64,000 nucleotides of DNA from Thiogranum sp. GTDB taxonomy: Bacteria; Pseudomonadota; Gammaproteobacteria; DSM-19610. The position numbers and the translations under genes were made by a program. Position 1 is the first letter of the stretch; the number at the start of each line of letters is the position of its first letter. The notes under the pieces were generated by a model, which worked only from the letters and a program-made list of their open reading frames with translations, made no database searches and was not told the origin of the DNA. Of this stretch, positions 35,644-44,964 are shown in pieces. The stretch is from positions 38,163-102,162 of the forward strand of contig JASBSN010000090.1 in the NCBI GenBank assembly GCA_030148915.1, given 5' to 3'.

Positions 35644-35981
35644 GTAGCGGTTCCTGATCGGGTTCTACAGCGGAATGTTTCCAGTAAAACAGCCCATTCA
35701 CACGGGCAAAGGATCTCATCGCGTACCCCTAGCAGATGAGCCATAGCCGACGAATATTCCCGCAATTTCACGCGCCCGCAAAAAAACCTCAGCTCCGCAA
35801 ATAACACCTAGACCGGCGACGCATTGTCCCGTATCAATCGGGTGGCGCCGCAACGCAGACAGGGCGTGACCCCGTCGTTCAGTGTCCGGCAGCTCCCGGT
35901 ACACCGACAGGCGGATATGACTATAAATAATGCTGGCGATCAGAAACCACCAAACCAGTCGGCAGGAACGGAGAAATAATC
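35644..35981. other. Divergent intergenic region
   Basis: The 338 bases between the REC-AraC gene and the phosphoesterase gene have no supported coding sequence. Close to the phosphoesterase a TATAAA (35922-35927) could be a -10 element, but no good -35 is spaced from it. GGAACGGAG precedes the ATG at 35982. An operator for the AraC protein would be expected here; I could not identify one by eye. Confidence 0.5.
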
Positions 35982-38123
35982 ATGAGAAGAAATCGTTGTT
36001 TGTTAATCACTTTGCTGGCCAGTAGCATGGCGGCATTGTCGCTCGCCAGTCCAGTTGTTCTGGCCGGCGGGAAATCCAAGCCACCGAAATCCGGCACCAT
36101 TACCCTGATGCAGCTCCAGGATGTGCACGGCCATATCGCCCCGCACTCGTCGATTTTGAAAAACGGCGTCAAGGACCCCAATGCCGGCGGTGTCGCCAAA
36201 CTGGCCACGCTGATCAAGCAGGTGCGCGCGGATAATCCCAACAATTTGCTCTTGGGGGTGGGGGATACCACACACGGCAGCGCGGAGATGCTGTTCACGC
36301 TGGGCGATGCCATTATGCCGGTGCTGAATGCTCTGGACATCGACGCCTTTCTACCGGGTAACTGGGACTTCGGCTGGGGGCCGCGGGTCTATCGACAGCG
36401 CTTTACCCCGAACACCAGCATCCAGCTGGCGCCAAACAACCGCACCACCGTGGCCTGGAAATATCCGGCCGGTACCGGGTGTAACGTGCCGGGCGGGCTG
36501 AACGCGACGACCTATGCAAGCTGTCACGTCACCAAGGCCAACTTCCCGACTGTGGCGATCAACCTGTATAACTACAATGAAGTGGCCGGCGCCACCACAC
36601 CCGGCACACCCCTGGGCTCACGCGTGCATCCACCCTACGTCATCAAAGAGGTCGGTGGACAGAAGGTGGCTGTCATCGGTATCACCACCGACGTGGTGCC
36701 GCAACAGGCGCAGGCTTTCAACACCGGTTTTCGCTTCACCATGGGTTATAAGGAGCTGCCCATGGATATCGCGGCGGCCAAGGCCGAAGGCGCTGAGCTG
36801 ATCGTGGTGCTGTCGGAACTCGGACTGGCGAAGAACGTGCAGCTGGTCAAGGAGTTTCCCTCGATCAATGTCATGTTCAGCGGCCATACGCATGAACGCA
36901 CCCCGCAAGCCATCGTAATTCAACGGGACGATGACAATATCGGTATTGTCACCGAGGCCGGTGAAGACGATTTTCTCGGTCGGCTGGATGTGAAAGTGTC
37001 GGGCGGCAAGATCACCTCCTGGAATTGGGATCTGATCGAGGCCAACAGCGCTGTGGTTGAAGATCCCGCGATCAAGGCCATTGTCGATGAGGAGCGCAAG
37101 ACGTTCGTTTCAGGGCCGGACTTTGAATGCCATACCTTTGGCGTCAACGCCTTCCCGTTCGGCAAGGGACATACCTTGTGCGAACCGCTGGACGCCATCG
37201 CTGGCTATACCGATCCGACCATCGAGCGCTTCGATGTTCTGGAGGAAACGGCCAACAACGTGATGGTCGATGCGTTTGTGGATCTGGCCAGATCCATCGA
37301 TCCGAACCTCAACGCAGACAATTCGCTGTCCACCACCAACGGTTTCCGGTTCGACGTCACCGTGCTGGGCCGCGACGATGGCTTCTCCGGGGCGATCACC
37401 GTCGGCGATCTCTACGACTATTACCCGATAGGCGCGGCTATCGCCTTGGCGGAGTTTACCGGCGGACGCTTGCTGGATCACTGGGAGGCTATACTCAATA
37501 ATGTTTTCGACCCGAACCCCTATCGTCAGCGCGGCGGCTGGTTTTTGGGCTTTAGCAAAAACATGCACTTCGATATCGAGCTCAACGACGACTTCCCGCG
37601 CACCATCAGCGAGGGCAGACGTATCGATCTGGCTACCATCAACGGCAAACGCTTTGACCGTAGCAAGACCTACACAATGGCTTCGTGCTACCCGCACGGA
37701 AATCCCATTGACGAGGTGTGCAGGACCTCGGGCGCCACTAACGTGCGCTTCCTTGACGGCACCCGTGAAACCACGGGTCCCACCGATGTGTTCGGCAACC
37801 GTCAGATTGACGTCAACGGCACCTACGCCATTGTGGCGCCGGCCAACTCAGCGAACATCTTCGATCCGGTGCGCTTCAACAACGGCGTTAACCCCACCGG
37901 TCCGCTGTTCCTGAAGGTGGCGCCGGATAACTTTGTCCACCCGGTGGATGCGTTGCGTCGTTACCTTGCCAACAATGACGTCACCTTACTCCAGCATGGT
38001 CGGGGGCGTGTGAATGCGGTCACCGGCGTGCCGGTTTCCGAATTCGGTGGCGCAGGTATCGTGCAGCCGACGCAGGGTGCGGGGCCGGCCTGGATGAAGC
38101 GTGAGATTGTCCATCACGACTAA
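35982..38123 (+). CDS. Exported 5'-nucleotidase/SoxB-like metallophosphoesterase with altered active-site motif
   Basis: The 713-residue protein has a Sec signal peptide (cleavage near VVLAGG, residue 29), an N-terminal calcineurin-like phosphoesterase domain and a C-terminal 5'-nucleotidase domain (TNGFRFDVTVLGRDDGFSGAITVGDLYDYYPIG). Metal-ligand motifs are present: LQDVHGH (DxH), GVGDTTHG and FSGHTHERT (HxH). The motif that reads GNHEFD in UshA, holding the catalytic His-Asp dyad, reads GNWDFG here: His is Trp and Asp is Gly. SoxB proteins also have Trp in this region, so a SoxB-like activity is possible, but no other sox gene is in the window. A strong terminator follows. Confidence 0.75.
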   Translation: MRRNRCLLITLLASSMAALSLASPVVLAGGKSKPPKSGTITLMQLQDVHGHIAPHSSILKNGVKDPNAGGVAKLATLIKQVRADNPNNLLLGVGDTTHGSAEMLFTLGDAIMPVLNALDIDAFLPGNWDFGWGPRVYRQRFTPNTSIQLAPNNRTTVAWKYPAGTGCNVPGGLNATTYASCHVTKANFPTVAINLYNYNEVAGATTPGTPLGSRVHPPYVIKEVGGQKVAVIGITTDVVPQQAQAFNTGFRFTMGYKELPMDIAAAKAEGAELIVVLSELGLAKNVQLVKEFPSINVMFSGHTHERTPQAIVIQRDDDNIGIVTEAGEDDFLGRLDVKVSGGKITSWNWDLIEANSAVVEDPAIKAIVDEERKTFVSGPDFECHTFGVNAFPFGKGHTLCEPLDAIAGYTDPTIERFDVLEETANNVMVDAFVDLARSIDPNLNADNSLSTTNGFRFDVTVLGRDDGFSGAITVGDLYDYYPIGAAIALAEFTGGRLLDHWEAILNNVFDPNPYRQRGGWFLGFSKNMHFDIELNDDFPRTISEGRRIDLATINGKRFDRSKTYTMASCYPHGNPIDEVCRTSGATNVRFLDGTRETTGPTDVFGNRQIDVNGTYAIVAPANSANIFDPVRFNNGVNPTGPLFLKVAPDNFVHPVDALRRYLANNDVTLLQHGRGRVNAVTGVPVSEFGGAGIVQPTQGAGPAWMKREIVHHD

Positions 38124-38180
38124 CAGGTAGTTGCAGCAGCAATCCGAATCGGTCCGCAAGGGCTGAGGGAGGTTGGTTGA

Positions 38181-38218
38181 ATGCCCGGCGGAGCGGACTC
38201 CGTCGGGCATTTTTTTTT
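38181..38218 (+). terminator. Rho-independent terminator
   Basis: ATGCCCGGCGGAG (38181-38193) pairs over 13 bp with CTCCGTCGGGCAT (38198-38210), with one G-T wobble. The four-base loop is followed by eight T. It lies 57 bases after the phosphoesterase stop and 25 bases before the convergent rhlE end. Confidence 0.95.
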
Positions 38219-38242
38219 GTGTTGGCGATGACCCGCGCGATG

Positions 38243-39622
38243 TCAGGAGCCGGGGCGGGCCTGATTGGAACGGCGCGATGAACGACCCTGGTGGGGCCGC
38301 TGGCGCTGACCGGTGCCGGGCTGTTGGGCGCCGCCGGCGGCTGATTTGCGCCGTCCGTGCTTGGCCTTTGGCGAGGGGTTGTTGCGTTTGTCATTCCCGC
38401 CGCTATTGCCGTTGTGATTCGACCGGCCGCCGCGGGCCTGGCGCTGTTTGAATACCGGTTCCGCGCGGATGGAAGGATCCGGTGCAAAGCCCTCGATCAC
38501 CTGTTGGGGGATTTCGGTCTTGATCAGACGCTCGATATCGCGCAGAAAGCTGCGTTCATCGATACACACCAGAGATATCGCTTCGCCGGCATTTCCGGCC
38601 CGCCCGGTGCGCCCAATACGGTGCACGTAGTCCTCCGGCACGTTCGGCAGTTCGAAGTTCACCACATGCGGCAACTGATCAATGTCCAGCCCGCGCGCGG
38701 CAATGTCGGTCGCCACCAGCACGCGTACTGCTCCGCGCTTGAAATCGGCCAAGGCACGGGTGCGGGCGCCCTGGCTCTTGTTGCCGTGAATCGCCGCGGC
38801 GCTGATGCCGTCTTTTTCCAGATGCCCGGCGAGCTTGTTGGCGCCGTGCTTGGTGCGGGTGAAGACCAGCACCTGCTGCCAGTTCTGGGAGCCGATCAAG
38901 TAAGACAGCAACTCAGCTTTGCGCACACGGTCTACCGGATGTACTAGCTGCGTGACGGTTTCCACCGTCGTGTTGCGGCGCGCCACTTCGATATACACTG
39001 GGTCGTGCAGCAGCCCGCCGGCGAGCTGACGGATTTCCTCGGAAAAAGTGGCCGAAAAGAGCAGATTCTGTCGTCCGTCGCGGCCGATCGGCGGCAGCAG
39101 CGCGATGATCTTGCGGATATCGCGAATGAAACCCATGTCGAGCATGCGATCGGCTTCATCGAGCACCAGGATTTCCAGCTGCGACAAGTCGACAGTCTTC
39201 TGGCCGATGTGATCGAGCAGCCGACCGGGTGTAGCGATCAGAATGTCGACGCCGCGGCGCAGTTGCGAGATCTGCGGGTTAATGCTCACGCCGCCGAAGA
39301 TAATCGCCGAGCGCACCGGCAGATGCTTACCGTAAGTGGCGACGCTTTCGCCGACCTGGGCGGCCAGTTCGCGTGTCGGCGTGAGGATCAGCGCGCGTAC
39401 CGCGCGCTGCTTGCCGGGGCGCGGTTTCGTGTGCAGTCGGTGCAATAGCGGTAACGTGAAGCCCGCGGTCTTGCCGGTGCCGGTCTGGGCGCCGGCCAGC
39501 ACATCGCGGCCTTCGAGAATCACCGGAATGGCCTGACGCTGCACGGGGGTCGGCTCGCTGTAACCTTCTTCGGACACAGCGCGGACCAGTTCGGCGCTCA
39601 GGCCGAGTTCTGAAAATGACAT
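38243..39622 (-). CDS. rhlE: DEAD-box RNA helicase RhlE
   Basis: The 459-residue protein has all DEAD-box motifs: Q motif [10 protein letters not shown], Walker [29 protein letters not shown] in [16 protein letters not shown], and [10 protein letters not shown]. The N-terminal MSFSELGLS and the domain order match RhlE, a helicase in rRNA maturation and RNA decay. The C-terminal 80 residues are a basic, Gly/Arg/Asn/Gln-rich disordered tail that typically binds RNA. The 205-base upstream region is long for a leader, which is common for cold-regulated helicases. Confidence 0.9.
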   Translation of the reverse strand: MSFSELGLSAELVRAVSEEGYSEPTPVQRQAIPVILEGRDVLAGAQTGTGKTAGFTLPLLHRLHTKPRPGKQRAVRALILTPTRELAAQVGESVATYGKHLPVRSAIIFGGVSINPQISQLRRGVDILIATPGRLLDHIGQKTVDLSQLEILVLDEADRMLDMGFIRDIRKIIALLPPIGRDGRQNLLFSATFSEEIRQLAGGLLHDPVYIEVARRNTTVETVTQLVHPVDRVRKAELLSYLIGSQNWQQVLVFTRTKHGANKLAGHLEKDGISAAAIHGNKSQGARTRALADFKRGAVRVLVATDIAARGLDIDQLPHVVNFELPNVPEDYVHRIGRTGRAGNAGEAISLVCIDERSFLRDIERLIKTEIPQQVIEGFAPDPSIRAEPVFKQRQARGGRSNHNGNSGGNDKRNNPSPKAKHGRRKSAAGGAQQPGTGQRQRPHQGRSSRRSNQARPGS

Positions 39623-39827
39623 CTTGGATAAAGCTCCTGGAATGGCCTGCGCGGAACGCCCGCGCTCGGTCTAGGCGGAATTCACTTGGGATAAAAGAGA
39701 TCGAGGCAGGCCGGTGAGACGACTGCCAAGTTACGACGCAGACCGAAGTGCGCCGGAATGGGCCGCAGTGTAGCAGGATGCGCGCGCGACTGCGCGGTTT
39801 TTTTTATGCTTTTGGTAACACCGCGCT

Positions 39828-41306
39828 TCAGTAGGCGCCCGCGCGGGCATGGTCGAGCCGCCGGACAAAGTCACCCATGATAATGCGATAGAGCTCGTCA
39901 TCCAGGTAGGCGTCCTCGACGCCGCTGTCGATCGACGGGTTGTCGTTGATCTCGATCACCACCGCCCGTTGGCCGCTGATTTTCATGTCCACGCCGAACA
40001 GGCCGTCGCCGATCAGGCGTGCCGCGCGCGTGGCGATTTTACAGACTTCGCGCGGCACGTGCTGGATGCCGAGCGTCTCGGCGTTGCCGCTGCGGTATTT
40101 GCTCGCCGCGTGGTTATAAATTTGCCAGTGGCCGCGCGCCATATGGTATTTGCAGGCGTAGATGGGGCGGTGATTGAGGATGCCGATACGCCAGTCATAG
40201 TCGGTGGGCATGAACTCCTGCAGCAAAATGATGGCAGAGCGCTCAAACATGGCCGCCACGCCCAATTTGAGCTCTGCGGCGTTGCTGGCCTTCTCGACAC
40301 CGATGGAAAAGGAACCGTCGGGTATTTTCATAATCACCGGGAAGCCCATTTCCTCCTCGACCCGCGCATAGTCCACCGGCTCATCGCGAAGCAGTAAAAG
40401 GGTGATCGGTTGCGGAATATTGTGGGTATCCAGCAGCTCGTTGAGGAACACTTTGTTCGAGCAGCGCAAGATGGCCTCCGGCGCGTCGATGACCGTCAGG
40501 CCCTCATGCTCGGCGTGTTTGGCAAAGCGGTAGGTGTGATGATTGACGGCGGTGGTTTCGCGGATAAACAGTGCGTCGTACTCCGCCAGGCGGCCGAAAT
40601 CGTCCGGGGTGATCAGCTCGACGTCCAGCCCCAGCTTATTGCCGGCGCGGATGAACTTGTTCAGGGCGCTGCGGTTGCTCGGCGGCAGGGCTTCTGCGGG
40701 GTTGTGCAAAATGGCCAAGTCGTAGCGGTTGCGCCGACGCAGCCGCGGCCGTCGCCAGACGCGCTTGCAGAAGCCGTCCAGGCTGTCGCCGAACAGCGAC
40801 TGCTCGGCATTGTCGAGCGTCTGCAGGACGCCGAAGCGGACCGTCACCACTTTCCATTCCTGGCTGCCGGAAAGTTTCACCCGCAGAATCGGCGCACTAT
40901 AGCGCTCGAACAGCGTCCGGGCGAACGCCGCAAGTTCGGGTACGGCGCATTTGCCGAACACAATCAACAGATCCATGGTGTCACGATCGGTCATGCCCAG
41001 CTTGCGCAGATAGGATTCCACCGCCCGCTCCAGCTCGGTGTCAAACAGACGATAGTGGTCAATGTTGTGCAAGTCGTTGATGGTGCTGACCGAGGGAATG
41101 ACCTTTTCGCCCCGTGCCTCGCCGAGCAGCGAGCAATAGTAACCGGTGCCCAGGTATTCCAGGCCGCTGCACAGATTGATTATGTAGCCGGGTTTTTGCT
41201 CGGTTTGGCTCTGTTGCAGGTAGTCCTGAGCCGTGATGACATTTTCGCTGGGGTAGTACGGCGACCATGCCTCGGCATCATCGACGATGATGCGGAATTG
41301 TTTCAT
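39828..41306 (-). CDS. RLAN-domain RimK-family ATP-grasp ligase
   Basis: The 492-residue protein joins an N-terminal RLAN domain (RimK-like ATP-grasp N-terminal; NLCSGLEYLGTGYYCSLLGEARGEKVIPS) to a RimK-type ATP-grasp ligase. The latter has RETTAVNHHTYRFAKHAEHEGLTVID, RCSNKVFLNELL, PVIMKIPDGSFSIGVEK and the metal-binding VVIEINDNPSID. Such ligases form amide bonds, classically adding glutamate to a peptide or protein tail. Divergent, 228 bases away, is a GNAT-C39 peptidase fusion. RimK-type ligases with acetyltransferase and peptidase neighbours have been predicted to make or trim peptide tags, but the substrate of this RLAN subgroup is not known to me. Confidence 0.83.
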   Translation of the reverse strand: MKQFRIIVDDAEAWSPYYPSENVITAQDYLQQSQTEQKPGYIINLCSGLEYLGTGYYCSLLGEARGEKVIPSVSTINDLHNIDHYRLFDTELERAVESYLRKLGMTDRDTMDLLIVFGKCAVPELAAFARTLFERYSAPILRVKLSGSQEWKVVTVRFGVLQTLDNAEQSLFGDSLDGFCKRVWRRPRLRRRNRYDLAILHNPAEALPPSNRSALNKFIRAGNKLGLDVELITPDDFGRLAEYDALFIRETTAVNHHTYRFAKHAEHEGLTVIDAPEAILRCSNKVFLNELLDTHNIPQPITLLLLRDEPVDYARVEEEMGFPVIMKIPDGSFSIGVEKASNAAELKLGVAAMFERSAIILLQEFMPTDYDWRIGILNHRPIYACKYHMARGHWQIYNHAASKYRSGNAETLGIQHVPREVCKIATRAARLIGDGLFGVDMKISGQRAVVIEINDNPSIDSGVEDAYLDDELYRIIMGDFVRRLDHARAGAY

Positions 41307-41534
41307 CGATTTCAGTGCGCCTCATGGGGATGCCGTCACTGCCTGTGACGGCGGCCAATGTCGCACCAAATATGACCTCAGGCAAGCAGTTTTGCCGGCA
41401 TGCGTAGCGGGGCGGGCACTATGTGCCAGAGATCCCTGGGGGCGGCGGCGAGCACCGATCCGACTTAAAATAACGCTTCCATATGGCCCGCCTCTAACGG
41501 CATTATGCAAAACCTCGACAGCCGCTTTTAAGCC

Positions 41535-42692
41535 ATGATCCGTACCGCCACCCTGGAAGACATTGATGCCCTGCTGGTTCTCGAGGCGCAGAGCTTCGAT
41601 GAAGATCGCATCAGCCGGCGACAGTTCCGTCATCTGCTCACCCGCGCCAACGCCGCCGTGCTGGTCGAAGAGCGCGCTGCGCAAGTGGTCGGTGACGTCG
41701 TGGTGTTGTTTTCGCGCGCCACGTCGGTGGCGCGCCTGTATTCACTTGCCGTCGCCCCGCAGATGCGCGGCCGGGGTGTGGCCAAGGACCTGATCCACGC
41801 CGCCGAACAGGTCGCCTGGAGCAATCATCGCGCCTACCTCCGTCTCGAGGTGCGCAAGGATAACGCTCGCGCGATCGCGCTGTATGAGCGCCTCGGCTTC
41901 CGCCGCTTTGGCGAGTGGACCGATTACTATGACGATCACGCCGACGCCTGGCGCTACGAAAAATCCCTGTCACCGGAACTGCGTCCCTCGCTGCGCAAGG
42001 TGGCGTGGTACGAGCAGAGTCTGGATTTCACCTGCGGTCCGGCCGCGCTGATGATGGCCATGGCTACGCTCGACCCGGGGCACAAGCCCAATCGCAAGCT
42101 CGAACTGCGCCTGTGGCGGGAAGCGACCACCGTCTTTATGACTGCCGGTCACGGCGGCTGCGGGCCTTACGGCCTGGCGCTGGCAGCGGCGCGCCGCGGT
42201 TTCGCCGTGCGCGTATACGTCAGCGGCAAGGGCGTCCATCTGGTGGACTCCGTGCGCAGCGAGGATAAAAAAGAGGTCATGCGCCTGGTGCAGGAGGATA
42301 TGCGCGACCAGTTGCGCGTGCTCGGCGTGCCGGTAGTTCACGCCGCCCTGTCCTTGGAGGCGATGGAGGCGCAATTCGCCGCCGGCGCGATCCCTCTGGT
42401 GCTGATTTCCTCCTGGCAGATCTATGCCGAGCGCTTTCCCCACTGGGTGGTGGTCAGCGGTTTCGACGCCAGTTTCGTTTATGTGAATGATCCTTACGTG
42501 GATTACGAAGAGGGCGAAACCAAGTTGGATTCCATTCACATGCCCATTGCCCGCGAACGCTTCGCGGCGATGACGCGCTACGGCAGGGTCAAACTACAAG
42601 CGGTGGTGATACTGTCGGCGGGCGCGGACGATGGTGGTGCCGCGGGCGCGACAGGGCGGGCCTCAATCGCCCGGGACCCGGAGAAACGATAA
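41535..42692 (+). CDS. GNAT acetyltransferase / C39-like cysteine peptidase fusion
   Basis: This 385-residue protein has two enzymatic domains. Residues 1-140 are a GNAT acyltransferase with the acyl-CoA loop LYSLAVAPQMRGRGVAKDLI and the C-terminal ALYERLGFRRFG. Residues about 155-365 resemble the papain-like C39 fold: Cys in DFTCGPAAL (167), His in FPHWVVVSG (303) and Asp in VNDPY (319) form a plausible triad. No membrane segment or ABC domain is present, unlike bacteriocin C39 exporters. It is divergent from the RLAN ATP-grasp ligase, implying that one system ligates, acylates and cleaves a small peptide or tail. The substrate is unknown. Confidence 0.82.
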   Translation: MIRTATLEDIDALLVLEAQSFDEDRISRRQFRHLLTRANAAVLVEERAAQVVGDVVVLFSRATSVARLYSLAVAPQMRGRGVAKDLIHAAEQVAWSNHRAYLRLEVRKDNARAIALYERLGFRRFGEWTDYYDDHADAWRYEKSLSPELRPSLRKVAWYEQSLDFTCGPAALMMAMATLDPGHKPNRKLELRLWREATTVFMTAGHGGCGPYGLALAAARRGFAVRVYVSGKGVHLVDSVRSEDKKEVMRLVQEDMRDQLRVLGVPVVHAALSLEAMEAQFAAGAIPLVLISSWQIYAERFPHWVVVSGFDASFVYVNDPYVDYEEGETKLDSIHMPIARERFAAMTRYGRVKLQAVVILSAGADDGGAAGATGRASIARDPEKR

Positions 42693-42810
42693 CAGGGCCT
42701 GCGATTTTAACGCGGCAGCGGCCAGCGACCCAGAGGATCTTCGGCACAGGCATGCCGTCGAGGCGCAAGCTGGGGCGCTGCGCAACGGTGTAAGCCTGCA
42801 GCGAGTGCGC

Positions 42811-43107
42811 CTATGACTCCTCGAGCTGCGTGATCGGCGCCTCGGTGAACAGATACTCCTTGAGCTCTTTGTCGAAGCGCGCGTCGCGCCGGCGAATCCA
42901 CTCCAGCACCATCGCCGCGTGCTCTTTTTCCTCATCCCGGTTGTGTTCCAGGATGGCCTTCAGCTCGGCGTCCTTGCAGGCGTCGACGCGCTGATTGTAC
43001 CAGTCGACCGCTTCCAGTTCTTCCATGAGCGAGACAACGGCGCGGTGAAAATCACGGGTTTCGTCGCTCAGTTCGTTTATGGGTTCGTGGTAGCCTTCAT
43101 TGCTCAT
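42811..43107 (-). CDS. Encapsulated-ferritin-like (EncFtn) protein lacking a cargo tail
   Basis: From ATG 43107 the product is a 98-residue two-helix protein nearly identical in pattern to EncFtn of Rhodospirillum rubrum. It has HRAVVSLMEELEAVDWYNQR and ILEHNRDEEKEHAAMVLEWIRRRD. The ferroxidase ligands correspond to Glu 30, Glu 60 and His 63, with Trp 36 and Tyr 37 conserved. EncFtn decamers oxidise ferrous iron inside encapsulin shells. The usual C-terminal encapsulin-targeting peptide is missing: the protein ends shortly after EAPITQLEES. No encapsulin gene is in the window. The frame is open upstream, but GGAGAAGG precedes this ATG and a perfect TATAAT lies about 47 bases away. Confidence 0.87.
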   Translation of the reverse strand: MSNEGYHEPINELSDETRDFHRAVVSLMEELEAVDWYNQRVDACKDAELKAILEHNRDEEKEHAAMVLEWIRRRDARFDKELKEYLFTEAPITQLEES

Positions 43108-43431
43108 TGTGGTATGCCTTCTCCAAAAAATTTCCATCATGCAGGAGACGCCGATTATACAGACATTGAGGTGATTGCAGAAAGCCGCCGGCCGTTTGGC
43201 GGCGATGACTTTCGGCGCCGTGCCGGTAGCGGTGGTTTTCGAGCTCGGCATCCGGCATAGTCCTGCCAGTGCGGTTCGGGCTGCACGGCCGGCGAGTCCC
43301 CGGGGTTGGAGAACCTTTGGCCGGCTCGGTGCTCTAACAGCCATTACCGGGATAGCGATACACTCTGCCGGCCAGCTTTGCCGGGGCCGAGTTCGGCGCC
43401 TCTGCGTCATCGCCAAAGTCATGGGTACAAA
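43108..43431. other. Divergent intergenic region between EncFtn-like gene and zwf
   Basis: The 324 bases hold the EncFtn-like promoter on the minus strand and presumably the zwf promoter on the plus strand, for which I could not pick elements. The middle is GC-rich with several GCCGGC palindromes but no supported gene. Confidence 0.55.
43154..43182 (-). promoter_or_regulatory. Promoter of the EncFtn-like gene
   Basis: On the minus strand a consensus TATAAT (43154-43159) is preceded at 17 bases by TTCTGC, a weak -35. The predicted start near 43147 leaves a 40-base leader to ATG 43107. No obvious Fur or IscR site was seen. Confidence 0.5.
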
Positions 43432-44964
43432 ATGAACGGAGCATCAGCGCTAAGCACACCCGAGTACGCGCAGTTCATCCTTTTCGGTGCCATGGGCGAT
43501 CTGGCCTGGCGGCTGATCGGCCCGGCGCTGTTTAACCTGTATCTGGATAAGCAGCTGCCGCCGCGGTTCTCGTTAATTGGCGTGGATCGTGAAATCAGCG
43601 CCGAGACGCTGCGCGAACGCTGGCGCGATGGTGTCATGCAGTTCTCGCGCCAGGGCACCCCCGGGGACGATGACTGGCGCGACTTCGCCAGCCGGCTGGA
43701 TGCTCACAGCATGGATCTGGGCGACGCCCCCCAATACAGTGCGCTGAAGACACGCCTGGACAGCGCTCGGGATAAAGCCGATGCACGGGTGTTCTACCTG
43801 GCGATTCCGCCGGGTCTGTTCGGCGCGGTGGCCGACGGTCTGGCCGGCGCCGGACTGCACCGCGGCCGGGAGCGTACGCGTATCGTGGTGGAGAAGCCGC
43901 TCGGTGACAGTCTGGCGGCCTTTCGTGCCATTGATCGCAGTCTGCGCGCGCACTTTGAAGAAACGCAAATCTACCGCATGGATCATTTCCTGGGCAAGGA
44001 GACGGTGCAGAACATACTGGCGATGCGCTTCGCCAACCCGATCTTCGAACCGGTCTGGAACCGGCGCTATATCGATCATGTCGCAATCACTGTGGCGGAG
44101 AGCATCGGTGTCGGTCATCGCGCCGGGTACTATGAACATGCGGGGGCGCTGCGCGATATGGTGCAGAATCACCTGCTGCAGATCATGTGCCTGGTGGCGA
44201 TGGAGCCGCCGGTGCTCTACGACGCCGATGATATCCGCAACAAAAAACTCGATGTGCTGCGCGCCTGTCGACGCATCCCCGCCGATAATATCCGCGCCTA
44301 CGCGGTGCGGGGGCAATATGCCGATGGCTGGATCGAAGGCGTGGCGGTGCCCGGTTATCGTCGGGAGCCGGGCATCGACCCGCAGTCCAACGTCGAAACC
44401 TACGCCGCGGTCAAGCTACTGGTGGACAACTGGCGCTGGCAGGACGTGCCGTTTTATCTGCGGACCGGCAAGCGCATGGCGGCGGCCGTCTCGGAGATAT
44501 CCATTCGCTTTCGCGACATCCCGCATAACGCCTTCCCGGCCAACACCGGGCTGAACTCACAGCCGGTGCGACTGGTGATCCAAATCCAGCCGCAAGAGGG
44601 CATCATTTTAAAATTCATGGCCAAGGAACCCGGCAGCCCCCTGCGTCTGCGACCGGTGGACATGCGTTTCAGCTATTGCGAGGCATTCAAAAAAGCCAGC
44701 CCAGGGGCGTATGAAACGTTACTGCGCGACCTGCTGGCGGGGGATGCTACCTTGTTCATGCGCAGCGATCAGGTTGAGGCCGCCTGGTCGCTGCTGATGC
44801 CGGTATTGGACGCCTGGGCGGCCAATCCGGCGCCCGACTTCGCCAATTATCCGGCCGGTACCTGGGGGCCCGAAGCGGCCGAGCGCCTGGTGGCGCGCGA
44901 CGGGCGCGCCTGGCTGACACCGAGCCCCACGCGTCGCGATGACAGGGATGAGGGGTGTGACTGA
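43432..44964 (+). CDS. zwf: Glucose-6-phosphate 1-dehydrogenase
   Basis: Zwf oxidises glucose 6-phosphate to 6-phosphogluconolactone with NAD(P). The 510-residue product keeps the active-site region IYRMDHFLGKETVQNI (family RIDHYLGKE), IVVEKPLGDSLAA, HAGALRDMVQNHLLQ, VPFYLRTGKRM and the C-terminal GTWGPEAAERL. The nucleotide-binding loop is unusual: the family consensus GASGDLAKRKLxPAL reads GAMGDLAWRLIGPAL, losing both lysines. No strong ribosome-binding site precedes the ATG. The gene overlaps the GH15 gene by 26 bases, tying glucose release to its oxidation; gnd lies 10 kb downstream and no lactonase gene was found. Confidence 0.9.
   Translation: MNGASALSTPEYAQFILFGAMGDLAWRLIGPALFNLYLDKQLPPRFSLIGVDREISAETLRERWRDGVMQFSRQGTPGDDDWRDFASRLDAHSMDLGDAPQYSALKTRLDSARDKADARVFYLAIPPGLFGAVADGLAGAGLHRGRERTRIVVEKPLGDSLAAFRAIDRSLRAHFEETQIYRMDHFLGKETVQNILAMRFANPIFEPVWNRRYIDHVAITVAESIGVGHRAGYYEHAGALRDMVQNHLLQIMCLVAMEPPVLYDADDIRNKKLDVLRACRRIPADNIRAYAVRGQYADGWIEGVAVPGYRREPGIDPQSNVETYAAVKLLVDNWRWQDVPFYLRTGKRMAAAVSEISIRFRDIPHNAFPANTGLNSQPVRLVIQIQPQEGIILKFMAKEPGSPLRLRPVDMRFSYCEAFKKASPGAYETLLRDLLAGDATLFMRSDQVEAAWSLLMPVLDAWAANPAPDFANYPAGTWGPEAAERLVARDGRAWLTPSPTRRDDRDEGCD

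Noticed and set aside
39781-39827. GC-rich stem followed by eight T between the RLAN ligase gene and rhlE, looking like a terminator
   Set aside because: The T-run is on the plus strand, while both flanking genes are on the minus strand and no plus-strand gene ends there. Read on the minus strand it has no T-run.
42693-43431. Encapsulin shell gene near the EncFtn-like protein
   Set aside because: Neither strand of the neighbouring gaps or adjacent frames encodes an HK97-fold-sized shell protein.
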